The position numbers were made by a program, and so were the translations under genes. Of a stretch of DNA of 64,000 nt, positions 25,156 to 33,930 are shown one piece after another (position 1 is the stretch's first letter; every line of letters starts with the position of its first letter). A model generated the notes under the pieces. That model made no database searches. It was not told the DNA's origin and worked only from the letters and a program-made list of their open reading frames with translations. Origin of the DNA: JAGLTZ01 sp964637695 (GTDB taxonomy: Bacteria; Blakebacterota; Blakebacteria; Blakebacterales; Blakebacteraceae); contig CAZWVF010000001.1 of assembly GCA_964637695.1 (NCBI GenBank), forward strand, positions 1 to 64,000, read 5' to 3'.

Positions 25156-28100
25156 GTGCACATATCTGAACTATCGATCCGCCGGCCTGTCGCCACCGCC
25201 ATGTTCTTCCTGGCAGTTGTACTGATAGGTGCGATCAGTTTCAGCCGTCTTGCCGTAGACCTCTTTCCCAGTCTCTCATTTCCACGACTGGTGGTCTGGA
25301 CCACATACACCAACGTCTCTCCTGAAGAGGTGGAGCAGTTCATTTCGGAGAGGATAGAACAGAGCCTTCTGCGGGTTCCCGGCATTCGCGAGATCCACAG
25401 CGTCTCACGCGAAGGGGTCAGCCTGGTCACGGTCGAGTTCAACTGGGATGTGGACATGGAGTATGCGATGCTCAACGTCCGCGAGAAACTCGATATCCTG
25501 CGCAGTCAGCTGCCCGAACTGGCAGGTCGTCCCACCATCCTGAAAGCCGATCCGAACGCCGAACCGATAATGAGCCTTGCTGTATCGGGCAGGGGCGGTC
25601 TCCACGAGATCAAGGGCCTGGCCGACAACGTTGTGAAGCGGCGCCTCGAACAGATTGACGGGGTCGCCCTGGCTGCTGTCACCGGAGGGACCGAAAGGCA
25701 GATACGGGTCGAGGTGAACAGGGAGATAGTCGAGTCGCTGGGGATCACCCTGCAGCAGGTCCAGAATGCCCTGGCCAACTCCAACATGATGTCCATGGGA
25801 GGCAACATCAACCGGGGCAGATTCCAGTGGTACCTGCGCCCGATCGGGGATTTCCAGACCATCGAAGACATAGAGCAGGTTGTGGTGGTCAGCAGGGGTT
25901 CCCGGCTGGTGAAGATATCAGACATCGGCGAGGTCGTGGACGGCTTCAAGGAACGGGACAACCTGACCCGCTTCAACGGTTCGGAGAGCATCGGTATCCT
26001 GGTACAGAAGGAGGCCGGCAGCAATACCAGCCAGGTCTCTTCCAAGGTGCATGAAGTTCTGGATGAACTGGAAGTGGAATACACCGGACTCGACGTGGCG
26101 ATAGCCTTCGACCAGGCCGAATTCGTAAACAACAGCATCGGCAATGTGATCTGGGCGATCGCCCTCGGAGGCCTCTTCGCATTCCTGATGCTCTTCTTCT
26201 TCCTGCACGATATCAGGAATCCTCTGAACATCGGGCTGGCCATACCAATTTCGATCATCGCCACATTCAGCCTCCTCTATTTCGCCGGTATCACTCTCAA
26301 CATGATGAGTCTCGGCGGGCTGGCACTTGGTGTCGGTCTGCTGGTCGACAACTCCATCGTTGTGCTGGAGAACATCTTCAGGCACCGGGAGGAGGGTGAA
26401 GACCGCTTCGAAGGAGCGATAAATGGTGCGCGCGAGGTGGCGATGGCCGTAACCGCCTCCACCTTTACGACCATCAGCGTCTTCCTGCCGATAATCTTCG
26501 TCCAGGGTGTCGCCGGGCAGCTCTTCCGCGACCAGGCTCTGACAGTGGCGTTCAGCCTTCTGGCTTCACTGATAGTATCGCTGACCATTCTGCCGATGAT
26601 GGCCAGCCGGTTTCTGCACATGGAGTCGTTCATAAAGGAGAAGCTCGAAGCCGACAGGTCTGCCGGGAGAGATGCAACCGGGACGGCCGGAGGAGCTGCC
26701 GGCGTGATAGAAGAATTTACGCCGCCCGGGAAGCCTGCCGGATTCTTCAAGCGCATTCTTCTGGTCGTATCGTGGCCTTTCAGGAAGCTGTTTAAGCTTG
26801 TCAGGTGGGTGTTCCGACTGGCCGGCGGATTGATGAATGCAGCAGGCCGCATCCTGATGCTCGGTTTCTCTTCGGCGCTCCGGAATGTATCGCAGGCGGC
26901 CCGGAAAACGACGGCGCCTCTCTTCCGCGGTTTCGATCGCGCTTTCGAACGGTTCTCGAACATCTACCACAACGCACTCGAATGGTCGCTCGACCACCGC
27001 AGCAGGATCCTGGCCTTCTGCGGGGTGCTCATTCTGCTGGCACTGTGGATCGGGTACAGACTGGATAAGCGTCTGATACCGCAGGTAGATCAGGGGGAAT
27101 TCAGCATCTCGATGGTGCTGCCGGCCGGTTCCAGCCTGGAGTCTACATCCGAAGCGGCAGCCGTCATCGAAGGCTGGCTGCTCGAAATGGAAGAGGTACA
27201 GCACGTATTCATGAATGCGGGTTTGATCCGGAGTGAAAGCGCGCTGGGCAGCCAGGATTCAGACATAAACATGGCCACGCTCAGGGTGCGGCTGAAGCCG
27301 AAGGCAGAGCGCAACACATTCGAGATAGTATCCGAGCTGCGCCAGCGGGGTACTCAGCTCTATGGAGCCGAGCTGACCTTCAATACAGGGGAAACGACCT
27401 TTACAGAGATCCTGGGCACCAGCCAGGCCGATCTGGCGGTCAAGGTGCGCGGGCTCAACCTCGATGTCATGCAGAAGCTGGCAGACGGGGTTGAGGAAAA
27501 GCTGGGCGACGTGGAGGGCCTGCGGGATATCAATTCGGATTTCGCCATCGGCAAACCGGAGATCCGGCTCACGGTGGACCGGCGCGTCACCGAGCAGTAC
27601 GGCCTTTCTGTCAGGGCGGTAGTGGATATGGTCTCCTCGACGATAAAGGGGAACATCGCTACCGAGTTCCAGGACTTCGACAGGAAGGTTGAGGTTCTGG
27701 TCAGGGAGGGGGAGGCCGACCGGAAATCCCTTCAGCAGATCCTCTCTATGGGATTACCCCTTCCCACCGGCGGCGGGGATCGGATACCCCTGCGCGAGCT
27801 GGTGGACTGGCGCTACACCACCGGACCCAACGAGGTGAGAAGGGAAGCTCAGAACAGGCAGATCACGGTTTTTGCCAGCGTCGAGGGCCGCCGCCTCGAT
27901 GACGCGATCGCCGAGGTGGAATCGCTGATGCTCGGCATGGCGGTACCCGACGGTTATGAAATCGTGGTCGGGGGTGTGAACGAAGAGATGAGACGGTCGT
28001 TCAGGAGTCTTTTCTTCGCCCTCGGGCTGGCGATCCTGCTGGTCTACATGATCCTCGCTGCACAGTTCGAAAGCCTGATCCATCCCTTTACCATCATGTC

Positions 28101-28563
28101 AACCGTACCTCTGGCAGTGATTGGCGTGGTGCTCGCCCTGCAGATATTCGGCGGGGGGATCAACATCATGAGCCTTGTTGGAATGGTCGTGCTGACCGGA
28201 ATCGTGGTGAACGATGCGATCATCAAGGTCGACTTCATTAACCAGCTGAGGAACAGGGGACGTCCTCTGCGCCAGGCGATAGTAGAGGCGGGTCATTACC
28301 GACTGCGACCGATCATGATGACCACAGTCACGACGGTGCTCGGGTTGACGCCGTTGGCCCTCGGAATAGGTGCAGGCGCGGAACTGCGCAGTCCGCTGGC
28401 CGTGGCGGTGATAGGGGGGCTCATCTCGGCCACCGGTCTGACCCTGATCGTGATCCCGGTCGTCTATTCAATCATGGAAGGCATCAGGGGCGAAAGTCTG
28501 GGAGACCGCTCCACCTCATTCCAACCGGGTGGTGCGGGCATGCACCGTGAGGTCAGGTTGTGA
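25156..28563 (+). CDS. RND-family efflux permease 1
   Basis: A 1135-residue proton-driven transporter with the classic RND plan: helix 1, a large periplasmic domain, helices 2-6, a second periplasmic domain, helices 8-12. Helix-4 motif GLLVDNSIVVLENIFRHREE has a single Asp where AcrB has an Asp pair. Between helices 6 and 7 (residues ~495-615) is an expanded, Ala/Gly- then Arg/Phe-rich cytoplasmic insert with amphipathic helices, longer than in AcrB. It starts at GTG 25156 after CGGAG, and its stop overlaps the second permease by 4 nt, suggesting equal production and possibly a heteromeric pump as in MdtB/MdtC. Confidence 0.93.
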   Translation: MHISELSIRRPVATAMFFLAVVLIGAISFSRLAVDLFPSLSFPRLVVWTTYTNVSPEEVEQFISERIEQSLLRVPGIREIHSVSREGVSLVTVEFNWDVDMEYAMLNVREKLDILRSQLPELAGRPTILKADPNAEPIMSLAVSGRGGLHEIKGLADNVVKRRLEQIDGVALAAVTGGTERQIRVEVNREIVESLGITLQQVQNALANSNMMSMGGNINRGRFQWYLRPIGDFQTIEDIEQVVVVSRGSRLVKISDIGEVVDGFKERDNLTRFNGSESIGILVQKEAGSNTSQVSSKVHEVLDELEVEYTGLDVAIAFDQAEFVNNSIGNVIWAIALGGLFAFLMLFFFLHDIRNPLNIGLAIPISIIATFSLLYFAGITLNMMSLGGLALGVGLLVDNSIVVLENIFRHREEGEDRFEGAINGAREVAMAVTASTFTTISVFLPIIFVQGVAGQLFRDQALTVAFSLLASLIVSLTILPMMASRFLHMESFIKEKLEADRSAGRDATGTAGGAAGVIEEFTPPGKPAGFFKRILLVVSWPFRKLFKLVRWVFRLAGGLMNAAGRILMLGFSSALRNVSQAARKTTAPLFRGFDRAFERFSNIYHNALEWSLDHRSRILAFCGVLILLALWIGYRLDKRLIPQVDQGEFSISMVLPAGSSLESTSEAAAVIEGWLLEMEEVQHVFMNAGLIRSESALGSQDSDINMATLRVRLKPKAERNTFEIVSELRQRGTQLYGAELTFNTGETTFTEILGTSQADLAVKVRGLNLDVMQKLADGVEEKLGDVEGLRDINSDFAIGKPEIRLTVDRRVTEQYGLSVRAVVDMVSSTIKGNIATEFQDFDRKVEVLVREGEADRKSLQQILSMGLPLPTGGGDRIPLRELVDWRYTTGPNEVRREAQNRQITVFASVEGRRLDDAIAEVESLMLGMAVPDGYEIVVGGVNEEMRRSFRSLFFALGLAILLVYMILAAQFESLIHPFTIMSTVPLAVIGVVLALQIFGGGINIMSLVGMVVLTGIVVNDAIIKVDFINQLRNRGRPLRQAIVEAGHYRLRPIMMTTVTTVLGLTPLALGIGAGAELRSPLAVAVIGGLISATGLTLIVIPVVYSIMEGIRGESLGDRSTSFQPGGAGMHREVRL

Positions 28564-31500
28564 AAAGTTCAGTCCTGACAAATCAGTGCCTGCGCCGTCC
28601 GGTTACCACAGCGATGGTCTTTACGGTCCTGCTGGCCATAGGTGTGGCCAGTCTGATCCGGATACCCCTGGAGACCTACCCGGAGCTGGAGATACCCAGG
28701 ATGACCGTAAGGGGAAGCTGGAGCGAAGCGAGCCCTGAAGCGGTCGAGGCCTTCATGACCTCACCTCTGGAAGCAGAGGCCAGCACCCTGGCAGGCATCA
28801 AGGAGGTAAAGAGCACTTCGAGCCGGGGCAATGCCAGGATCGATCTGGAGTTCGCTCCCGATACAGATATGGACTTCGCCAGGCTCGAGCTGAACGAGAA
28901 GGTCTCCCGGCTCAGGGAATCACTTCCCCCCGGCGTCAATATCTCGATAAGCCAGTACGTACCGCCCGACATGCAGGAGGAGAACCTGCTGCAGTACACA
29001 TTTACAGGGATGCAGAGCATCAACGAACTGCAGAAGTACGCCCAGGACCTGATCGAACGTCCGATGAGCGTGGTGAGCGGCGTGGCCGGCGTCTACATAT
29101 CGGGTGGAGAGCAGAGGCAACTGAGGGTTGTCCTCGACAGGCACAAGACGGAATCGCTCGGTATTGACCACATGGAGGTGGCCCGCAACCTCCAGCAGAT
29201 AGCCAGCATCGTCGAAACGGTGGGCCTGATAAAGAAGGACACCTACCAGTACAACCTGGTGGTCAGGGACGATTTCAATGATCTGAACACCCTGCGCAAC
29301 GCCATCGTGGCCAGAAGGAGCGATCGTTTCATCCGGCTCGGTGAGATAGCACGTGCAGTGGATGGATACTCAGAGCCCAGAGGTTACCAGCGGCTGAACG
29401 GCCGGGCGAGGGTGGCGATCTTCATCAGTGCGGTGGCGGGCAGCAACATCATAGATGTAGCCCGGAGGGCGAAGGCGCGGATGGAAGAGATCCGCGAGAC
29501 CCTGCCGGCGGGAACGCAGCTGATCGAGGAGAGAGACAACAGCGAAACGATCAGGAACGAGCTGGATGGACTCGAATTCCGCAGCGTACTGATCATATTC
29601 CTGATCTTCATCGTACTGCTCGTCTTCCTGCGCGGCATAGCCAATCCGCTGATAATTCTCTCCAGCATCGCTACCAGCGTGCTGTTGACGATCTCCCTCT
29701 TTTACTTCACGGGCGCATCTCTGAATATGATGACCCTGGCGGGGCTGGCACTGGGATTCGGGATGATGGTCGACAACTCGATAGTGGTGCTCGACAACAT
29801 CCACCGGCACAGGGAGCGGGGCAGCGGCAGGCTGGCGGCGGCCAGCATAGGCACTTCGAGGGTGATGATGCCGATCCTGGCCGGGACGGCTACAACCATC
29901 ATCGTTTTCCTGCCCTTCCTCTACCTGCAGGGTGAGCTGAGGGTCGTTTACATGCCCTTTGCCCTGGCGGTGGTAACGAGCCTGGCGTGCTCTCTGGTGG
30001 TTTCCTTCACGCTGATACCCAGCCTGGCTGCACGCGTGCTGGGAACGCCGGCCGCCCAGGCCGGAGCTGGGGGTGCCCGGTTCGACCCGGGATCAGGCAA
30101 CAACCAGGTCAAAGAGGATCCGTGGAAGCTGGGAGAGCTGGAGATCGAGGAGGAGGCCGGGATCGTTCACGGCATGGATAAGGGAGCAGAGCATACTCTC
30201 AAGATAGGGGACAACATTTACCAGAGGGTTCTCCGTTTTATGCTGACCCACAAGATCATAGTCATACTCATCGTCCTGCCTGTCTTTGCCGGCTCATATC
30301 ACGTTTTCGATACGAAGGTGACCAAGGGGCGCATCTGGCGGGCGTATGGACCCAGTCGGGAATACCTCAACGTCAGCATGAGAGCCCCAACCGGGTCAGA
30401 TCTGGATGTGATGGAGGATCTGGTCAACAAATTCGAAGCGAAGCTGCTGCCGATTTACGAGTCGGGCCAGATAGAAGACTTCGAGACGAACATTACATCC
30501 CGCTATGCCGGCATCAGGATCAGCTTCCCCGAGGATGTGATCAGGGGGGGGATTCCCTATCTGGTCAAGGATCAGCTTTCGGTGTTCGCAGGCCTGCTGG
30601 CCGGCGGTATGAATATCAGCGTCACCGGATTCGGCGACTACTTTTCGGCGGGCAGCTTTGGGAGTTCATCGTACAGCTCGAGAATCAAGTTCCTTGGTTA
30701 CAACTACCTGAGGGTGAAGGAGCTGGCGGAGGAGCTGGCGGAGCGGCTGAAGCGCAACCCCAGGATCCGCGAGGTGGACACAAATTACGGATCGTTTTCG
30801 CGCGGTGCCGAAAAGCAGATAGTGCTCCGGTTCGACCGTGAGGCGCTGGCTGCCCACGGGCTGACCGCCAGGGATATGATCTACTTCGTCGGCCGCTACG
30901 TCAGGACGACATCGGGTGGAAGGGTCACCTACGGAGGGGAGGAGATCGATTTCCAGGTTAAGGTGGATGGCTATGACGATCGCGACATCATTGAACTGAT
31001 GAACGCAACAGTAACTACACGCAACCGTGGCAAGGCACGGATGCGCGATCTGGGCGAAATGACCATCGAGCCGGTCATGGGTACGATCCAGAGGCAGGAC
31101 CAGCAGTACACGCGTACCGTAGGGTATGAATTCCGCGGTCCATACAAGATGGGTGAAAGGGTTCGCGAACAGATCATGGATTCCACGATCCTGCCCAATG
31201 GCTACGAGTTCGATGAGAGCGAACGGATCTGGCAGACCGAGGAGGAGAAGCAGCAGCTCCTGCTGGTGCTCGGCTTTGCCCTTCTGCTTGTCTACATGCT
31301 GACCGCCGCACTCTTCGAGTCCTTCTTCCACCCCTTCACGATCATCCTGACCGTTCCACTTGCGATGATCGGCGTATTCCTCGGCTACTGGTTCTTCAGC
31401 AAGGGATTCGACAGGTCGGCCTACGTCGGAGTAATCCTGATGGGGGGGATCGTGGTCAACAACTCGATCATCCTGGTCGACCATATAAACTCCCTGCGCC

Positions 31501-31808
31501 GCTTCCTGCCGCGTCGCGACGCGGTGGTGCGGGCAGCCAGAGAGAGGGCCCGTCCGATCCTGATGACTACATTCACAACCGTGATCGGACTGATGCCGCT
31601 GATAATCCTCGCCGAGGAAGGGCAGGACCAGTGGTACACCCTGGCGTTTACGATCTGCGTGGCGCTGCCTGTGGCCACATTCTTCACCCTGACCATTATT
31701 CCCCTCGTCTACGAGCTGATGGATTCGATGCAGACACAGTTCAGGAAGGGTATCGGAACGCTGGCGCTGGCTGCGCAGGGTGAGCAGGCTTCTCCCGAGA
31801 AATCCTGA
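28560..31808 (+). CDS. RND-family efflux permease 2
   Basis: A 1082-residue RND transporter, clearly related to but diverged from its upstream neighbour. Helix-4 reads GFGMMVDNSIVVLDNIHRHR, again with one Asp; the helix-10 region is GGIVVNNSIILVDHINSLRR. A polar linker (~residues 495-550, Gly- then Glu-rich) separates the two halves. It starts with GTG in a GTGA overlap. Together with the adaptor and two TolC genes it completes a tripartite export system; the substrate (drug, metal, lipid or signal) cannot be told from sequence. Confidence 0.92.
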   Translation: MKSSVLTNQCLRRPVTTAMVFTVLLAIGVASLIRIPLETYPELEIPRMTVRGSWSEASPEAVEAFMTSPLEAEASTLAGIKEVKSTSSRGNARIDLEFAPDTDMDFARLELNEKVSRLRESLPPGVNISISQYVPPDMQEENLLQYTFTGMQSINELQKYAQDLIERPMSVVSGVAGVYISGGEQRQLRVVLDRHKTESLGIDHMEVARNLQQIASIVETVGLIKKDTYQYNLVVRDDFNDLNTLRNAIVARRSDRFIRLGEIARAVDGYSEPRGYQRLNGRARVAIFISAVAGSNIIDVARRAKARMEEIRETLPAGTQLIEERDNSETIRNELDGLEFRSVLIIFLIFIVLLVFLRGIANPLIILSSIATSVLLTISLFYFTGASLNMMTLAGLALGFGMMVDNSIVVLDNIHRHRERGSGRLAAASIGTSRVMMPILAGTATTIIVFLPFLYLQGELRVVYMPFALAVVTSLACSLVVSFTLIPSLAARVLGTPAAQAGAGGARFDPGSGNNQVKEDPWKLGELEIEEEAGIVHGMDKGAEHTLKIGDNIYQRVLRFMLTHKIIVILIVLPVFAGSYHVFDTKVTKGRIWRAYGPSREYLNVSMRAPTGSDLDVMEDLVNKFEAKLLPIYESGQIEDFETNITSRYAGIRISFPEDVIRGGIPYLVKDQLSVFAGLLAGGMNISVTGFGDYFSAGSFGSSSYSSRIKFLGYNYLRVKELAEELAERLKRNPRIREVDTNYGSFSRGAEKQIVLRFDREALAAHGLTARDMIYFVGRYVRTTSGGRVTYGGEEIDFQVKVDGYDDRDIIELMNATVTTRNRGKARMRDLGEMTIEPVMGTIQRQDQQYTRTVGYEFRGPYKMGERVREQIMDSTILPNGYEFDESERIWQTEEEKQQLLLVLGFALLLVYMLTAALFESFFHPFTIILTVPLAMIGVFLGYWFFSKGFDRSAYVGVILMGGIVVNNSIILVDHINSLRRFLPRRDAVVRAARERARPILMTTFTTVIGLMPLIILAEEGQDQWYTLAFTICVALPVATFFTLTIIPLVYELMDSMQTQFRKGIGTLALAAQGEQASPEKS

Positions 31809-31897
31809 TTCAGCCCCTTTTATGCTGTAAAATGTGGCGGAAGTCTTAACAGGTGGCCACATTCTCAAGAGACAATCACTTGCATGGAGGAATTTAC

Positions 31898-32554
31898 GTG
31901 TCGAGAAGTTCTACTCTTTCGTGGCAGATGTATGCGGTTACAGCCCTCATCGCACTCACCGCAGGCGGCATCGGCGGCAGACTGGCACCACCGGTTCCCC
32001 GGGCCCGCGCAGAAGGGATTTTGTGGGCCGCACCCGGTTACGGGATAGAGATGCCGGCCCGGCAGGAGGAGGGTCAACCTGCTCAGACTCAGCAGGTCCC
32101 GAAACTCGGGTTCATCAGATCGGATATCATTCTGAGCATGCACCCCGGTGTGCCCGGCATTCGCGCCAGCATCGAGGAGCAGCTGAGGGCGTGGCAGCGG
32201 CAGCAGGAAGACATGCAGGCCAGGGCCGAAGCTCTTCAGAATGAATTGAGGACGGCCCAGCTGAGCCCGGTCAGGCGCCGTACCCGGCAGGAGGAGCTAC
32301 AGCAGACGATCGACGAACTTAACCAATTCCAGACCCAGATGTGGTCTTCGGGCGGTCTGGCGGAGCAGAAGGAACAGGAACTGATGCAGCCGATCTTCGA
32401 CGAGATAGATGCCGTAATCAGGGATATAGCGGAGGGGCAGGGGTTCCACCTGATATTCGATGCTTCTGCCGGCGGGCTCCTCTTCGGGCATCTCGATATG
32501 GACCTGACGAGACAGGCGATGGATAAACTCGGGATCGAACCGCCTGCAGAATGA
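31898..32554 (+). CDS. OmpH/Skp-like periplasmic protein
   Basis: A 218-residue protein with an N-terminal hydrophobic export segment (residues ~8-25) and a Gln/Glu/Arg-rich central coiled coil (~85-165), the build of OmpH/Skp chaperones that hold unfolded outer-membrane proteins in the periplasm. A conserved-looking strand pair (KLGFIRSDIIL near residue 70 and GFHLIFDASAGGLLFG near 185) brackets the coil as in the family. I chose GTG 31898, 7 bases after GGAGG, over an upstream ATG with no ribosome-binding site. Its stop overlaps the following relic by 4 nt. Confidence 0.75.
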   Translation: MSRSSTLSWQMYAVTALIALTAGGIGGRLAPPVPRARAEGILWAAPGYGIEMPARQEEGQPAQTQQVPKLGFIRSDIILSMHPGVPGIRASIEEQLRAWQRQQEDMQARAEALQNELRTAQLSPVRRRTRQEELQQTIDELNQFQTQMWSSGGLAEQKEQELMQPIFDEIDAVIRDIAEGQGFHLIFDASAGGLLFGHLDMDLTRQAMDKLGIEPPAE

Positions 32555-32853
32555 ATATCACATTCCACGGCGGTGTTCGCACCGTTACGGGCTCGAAGCA
32601 TCTTCTCGAGCTTCCCGACTGCCGCCTTCTGCTCGAGTGCGGGCTCTCCACCCATGCAGATCGCGATGAACTGCTCGACTACATGCGCGGAATGTCGTCG
32701 CCACCCCGTACAGTCTATATCGTTCACGGGGACGAAAAGCAGAGCCTCGCCTATGCATCTCACCTGCAGGGCGAAGGGTTCAACTAAGTCCACGTCCCGC
32801 ACGAAGGTGATTCCTTCGACCTCCTTTCAGGCAGGCAGGTCGGGGGGCGATGA
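32551..32853 (+). pseudogene. Internally deleted beta-CASP/MBL-fold RNA nuclease
   Basis: The first ~31 codons (MNITFHGGVRTVTGSKHLLE, then ...LLLECG) are the N-terminus of MBL-fold RNA-processing nucleases. The next residues LSTHADRDELLDYMRG and PPRTVYIVHGDEKQS are the C-terminal end of the same family. The ~370 residues that should lie between, including the HxHxDH metal site and the beta-CASP domain, are missing. A TAA at 32785-32787 breaks the frame, beyond which VHVPHEGDSFDLL continues the family's C-terminus to TGA 32851-32853. That original stop still overlaps the next ATG as ATGA, and the start overlaps the OmpH stop, so this was a normal operon member before decay. Confidence 0.75.
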
Positions 32854-33857
32854 GGGGTGGTTATATGAGTCAGCTCGAAGCAGATCTCTTTGAAGGGGAA
32901 GGATTCGACAAGGGCCACTGGATCGAAGACCTGAAACCGGGCCTGACCGTCAAAGGGGTATTCGCCGTTTCCCGCGCAGCGGCAAGACCGAAGAAGGATG
33001 GCTCCTCCTTCCTTAGCCTCGAACTTCAGGATAGAACCGGACGGATGACAGCCGTTGCATGGGAGCACGCCCACCTGGCTCCACAGCTCGAGCGCGGTGC
33101 GGTCGTGCGCGTATCGGGTGTGGTCGACACCTACCGGGAGAGACCTCAGGTGAAGGTTCTCCAGATGGAACTGATGACAGGGGATGTTCCGCCGGAGTTG
33201 TTCCTGCCGGGGGGCCACCAGGAGAGAGAACTGCTCGAAACGCGCGTGGCTGAGGTGCGCTCAAAGGTCGAAACTCCATATCTGAAAGATCTGCTCACAA
33301 AGGTGTTCGATGAAGATCAGCTCCTGGGGCCGTATCTGGAGGCCCCTGCAGCCAAACTGCGGCACCAGGCCTACGTCGGCGGCCTGGCCGAGCACAGCCT
33401 CAATATGGCGGAACACGCCCTCCATTGTGCCGGATTCTACCCCGAACTCGACAGGGACCTGCTTGTCGTTGCAGCACTTTTTCATGATATCGGAAAAATT
33501 TTCGAGTATCGCGTTGATACCTCAATTGATTATTCAGATGAGGGAAGGCTGGTGGGACATATCGTAATAGGGGAACGACTGGTCCGTCAGGCAGCGGATT
33601 CGATCGCCGATTTTCCTGAAGAGGTCAAGATGCACCTCAGCCACCTGATATTAAGTCATCAGGGGAGGCTGGAATACGGATCTCCTGTGAAGCCTCAGTC
33701 GCTCGAGGCCGTCGTGCTTTACGCGCTCGATCTCCTCGATTCCCGCGTGGCGACCTTCCGGGACATACGGGACAGCCACGAGGGGGAGGATCGAACCTGG
33801 AGCGATTATGACCGTCTCGACGATCGATTCTGGTATCTGAAGGGTGGCGTCGGCTGA
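32850..33857 (+). CDS. YhaM-like OB-fold/HD-domain 3'-5' exoribonuclease
   Basis: A 335-residue protein with an N-terminal OB-fold nucleic-acid-binding domain (residues ~25-110: FLSLELQDRTGRM...VVRVSGVVDTY) and an HD phosphohydrolase domain (residues ~170-310) whose metal ligands appear in GLAEHSLNM, ALFHDIGK, VGHIVIG and LSHLILSHQG. This is the architecture of Bacillus YhaM, a 3'-5' exonuclease on RNA and ssDNA. The ATG overlaps the stop of the decayed nuclease upstream, suggesting the two once acted together in RNA turnover. MSQLEADLF five codons in is an alternative start. Confidence 0.85.
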   Translation: MRGGYMSQLEADLFEGEGFDKGHWIEDLKPGLTVKGVFAVSRAAARPKKDGSSFLSLELQDRTGRMTAVAWEHAHLAPQLERGAVVRVSGVVDTYRERPQVKVLQMELMTGDVPPELFLPGGHQERELLETRVAEVRSKVETPYLKDLLTKVFDEDQLLGPYLEAPAAKLRHQAYVGGLAEHSLNMAEHALHCAGFYPELDRDLLVVAALFHDIGKIFEYRVDTSIDYSDEGRLVGHIVIGERLVRQAADSIADFPEEVKMHLSHLILSHQGRLEYGSPVKPQSLEAVVLYALDLLDSRVATFRDIRDSHEGEDRTWSDYDRLDDRFWYLKGGVG

Positions 33858-33930
33858 TATATCCTCCCTGAAGCAGCGCGCCCAAGTGCCCCTAGTCAGG
33901 AATTCGGGACACTAAAAACAAGGAGCAGGT

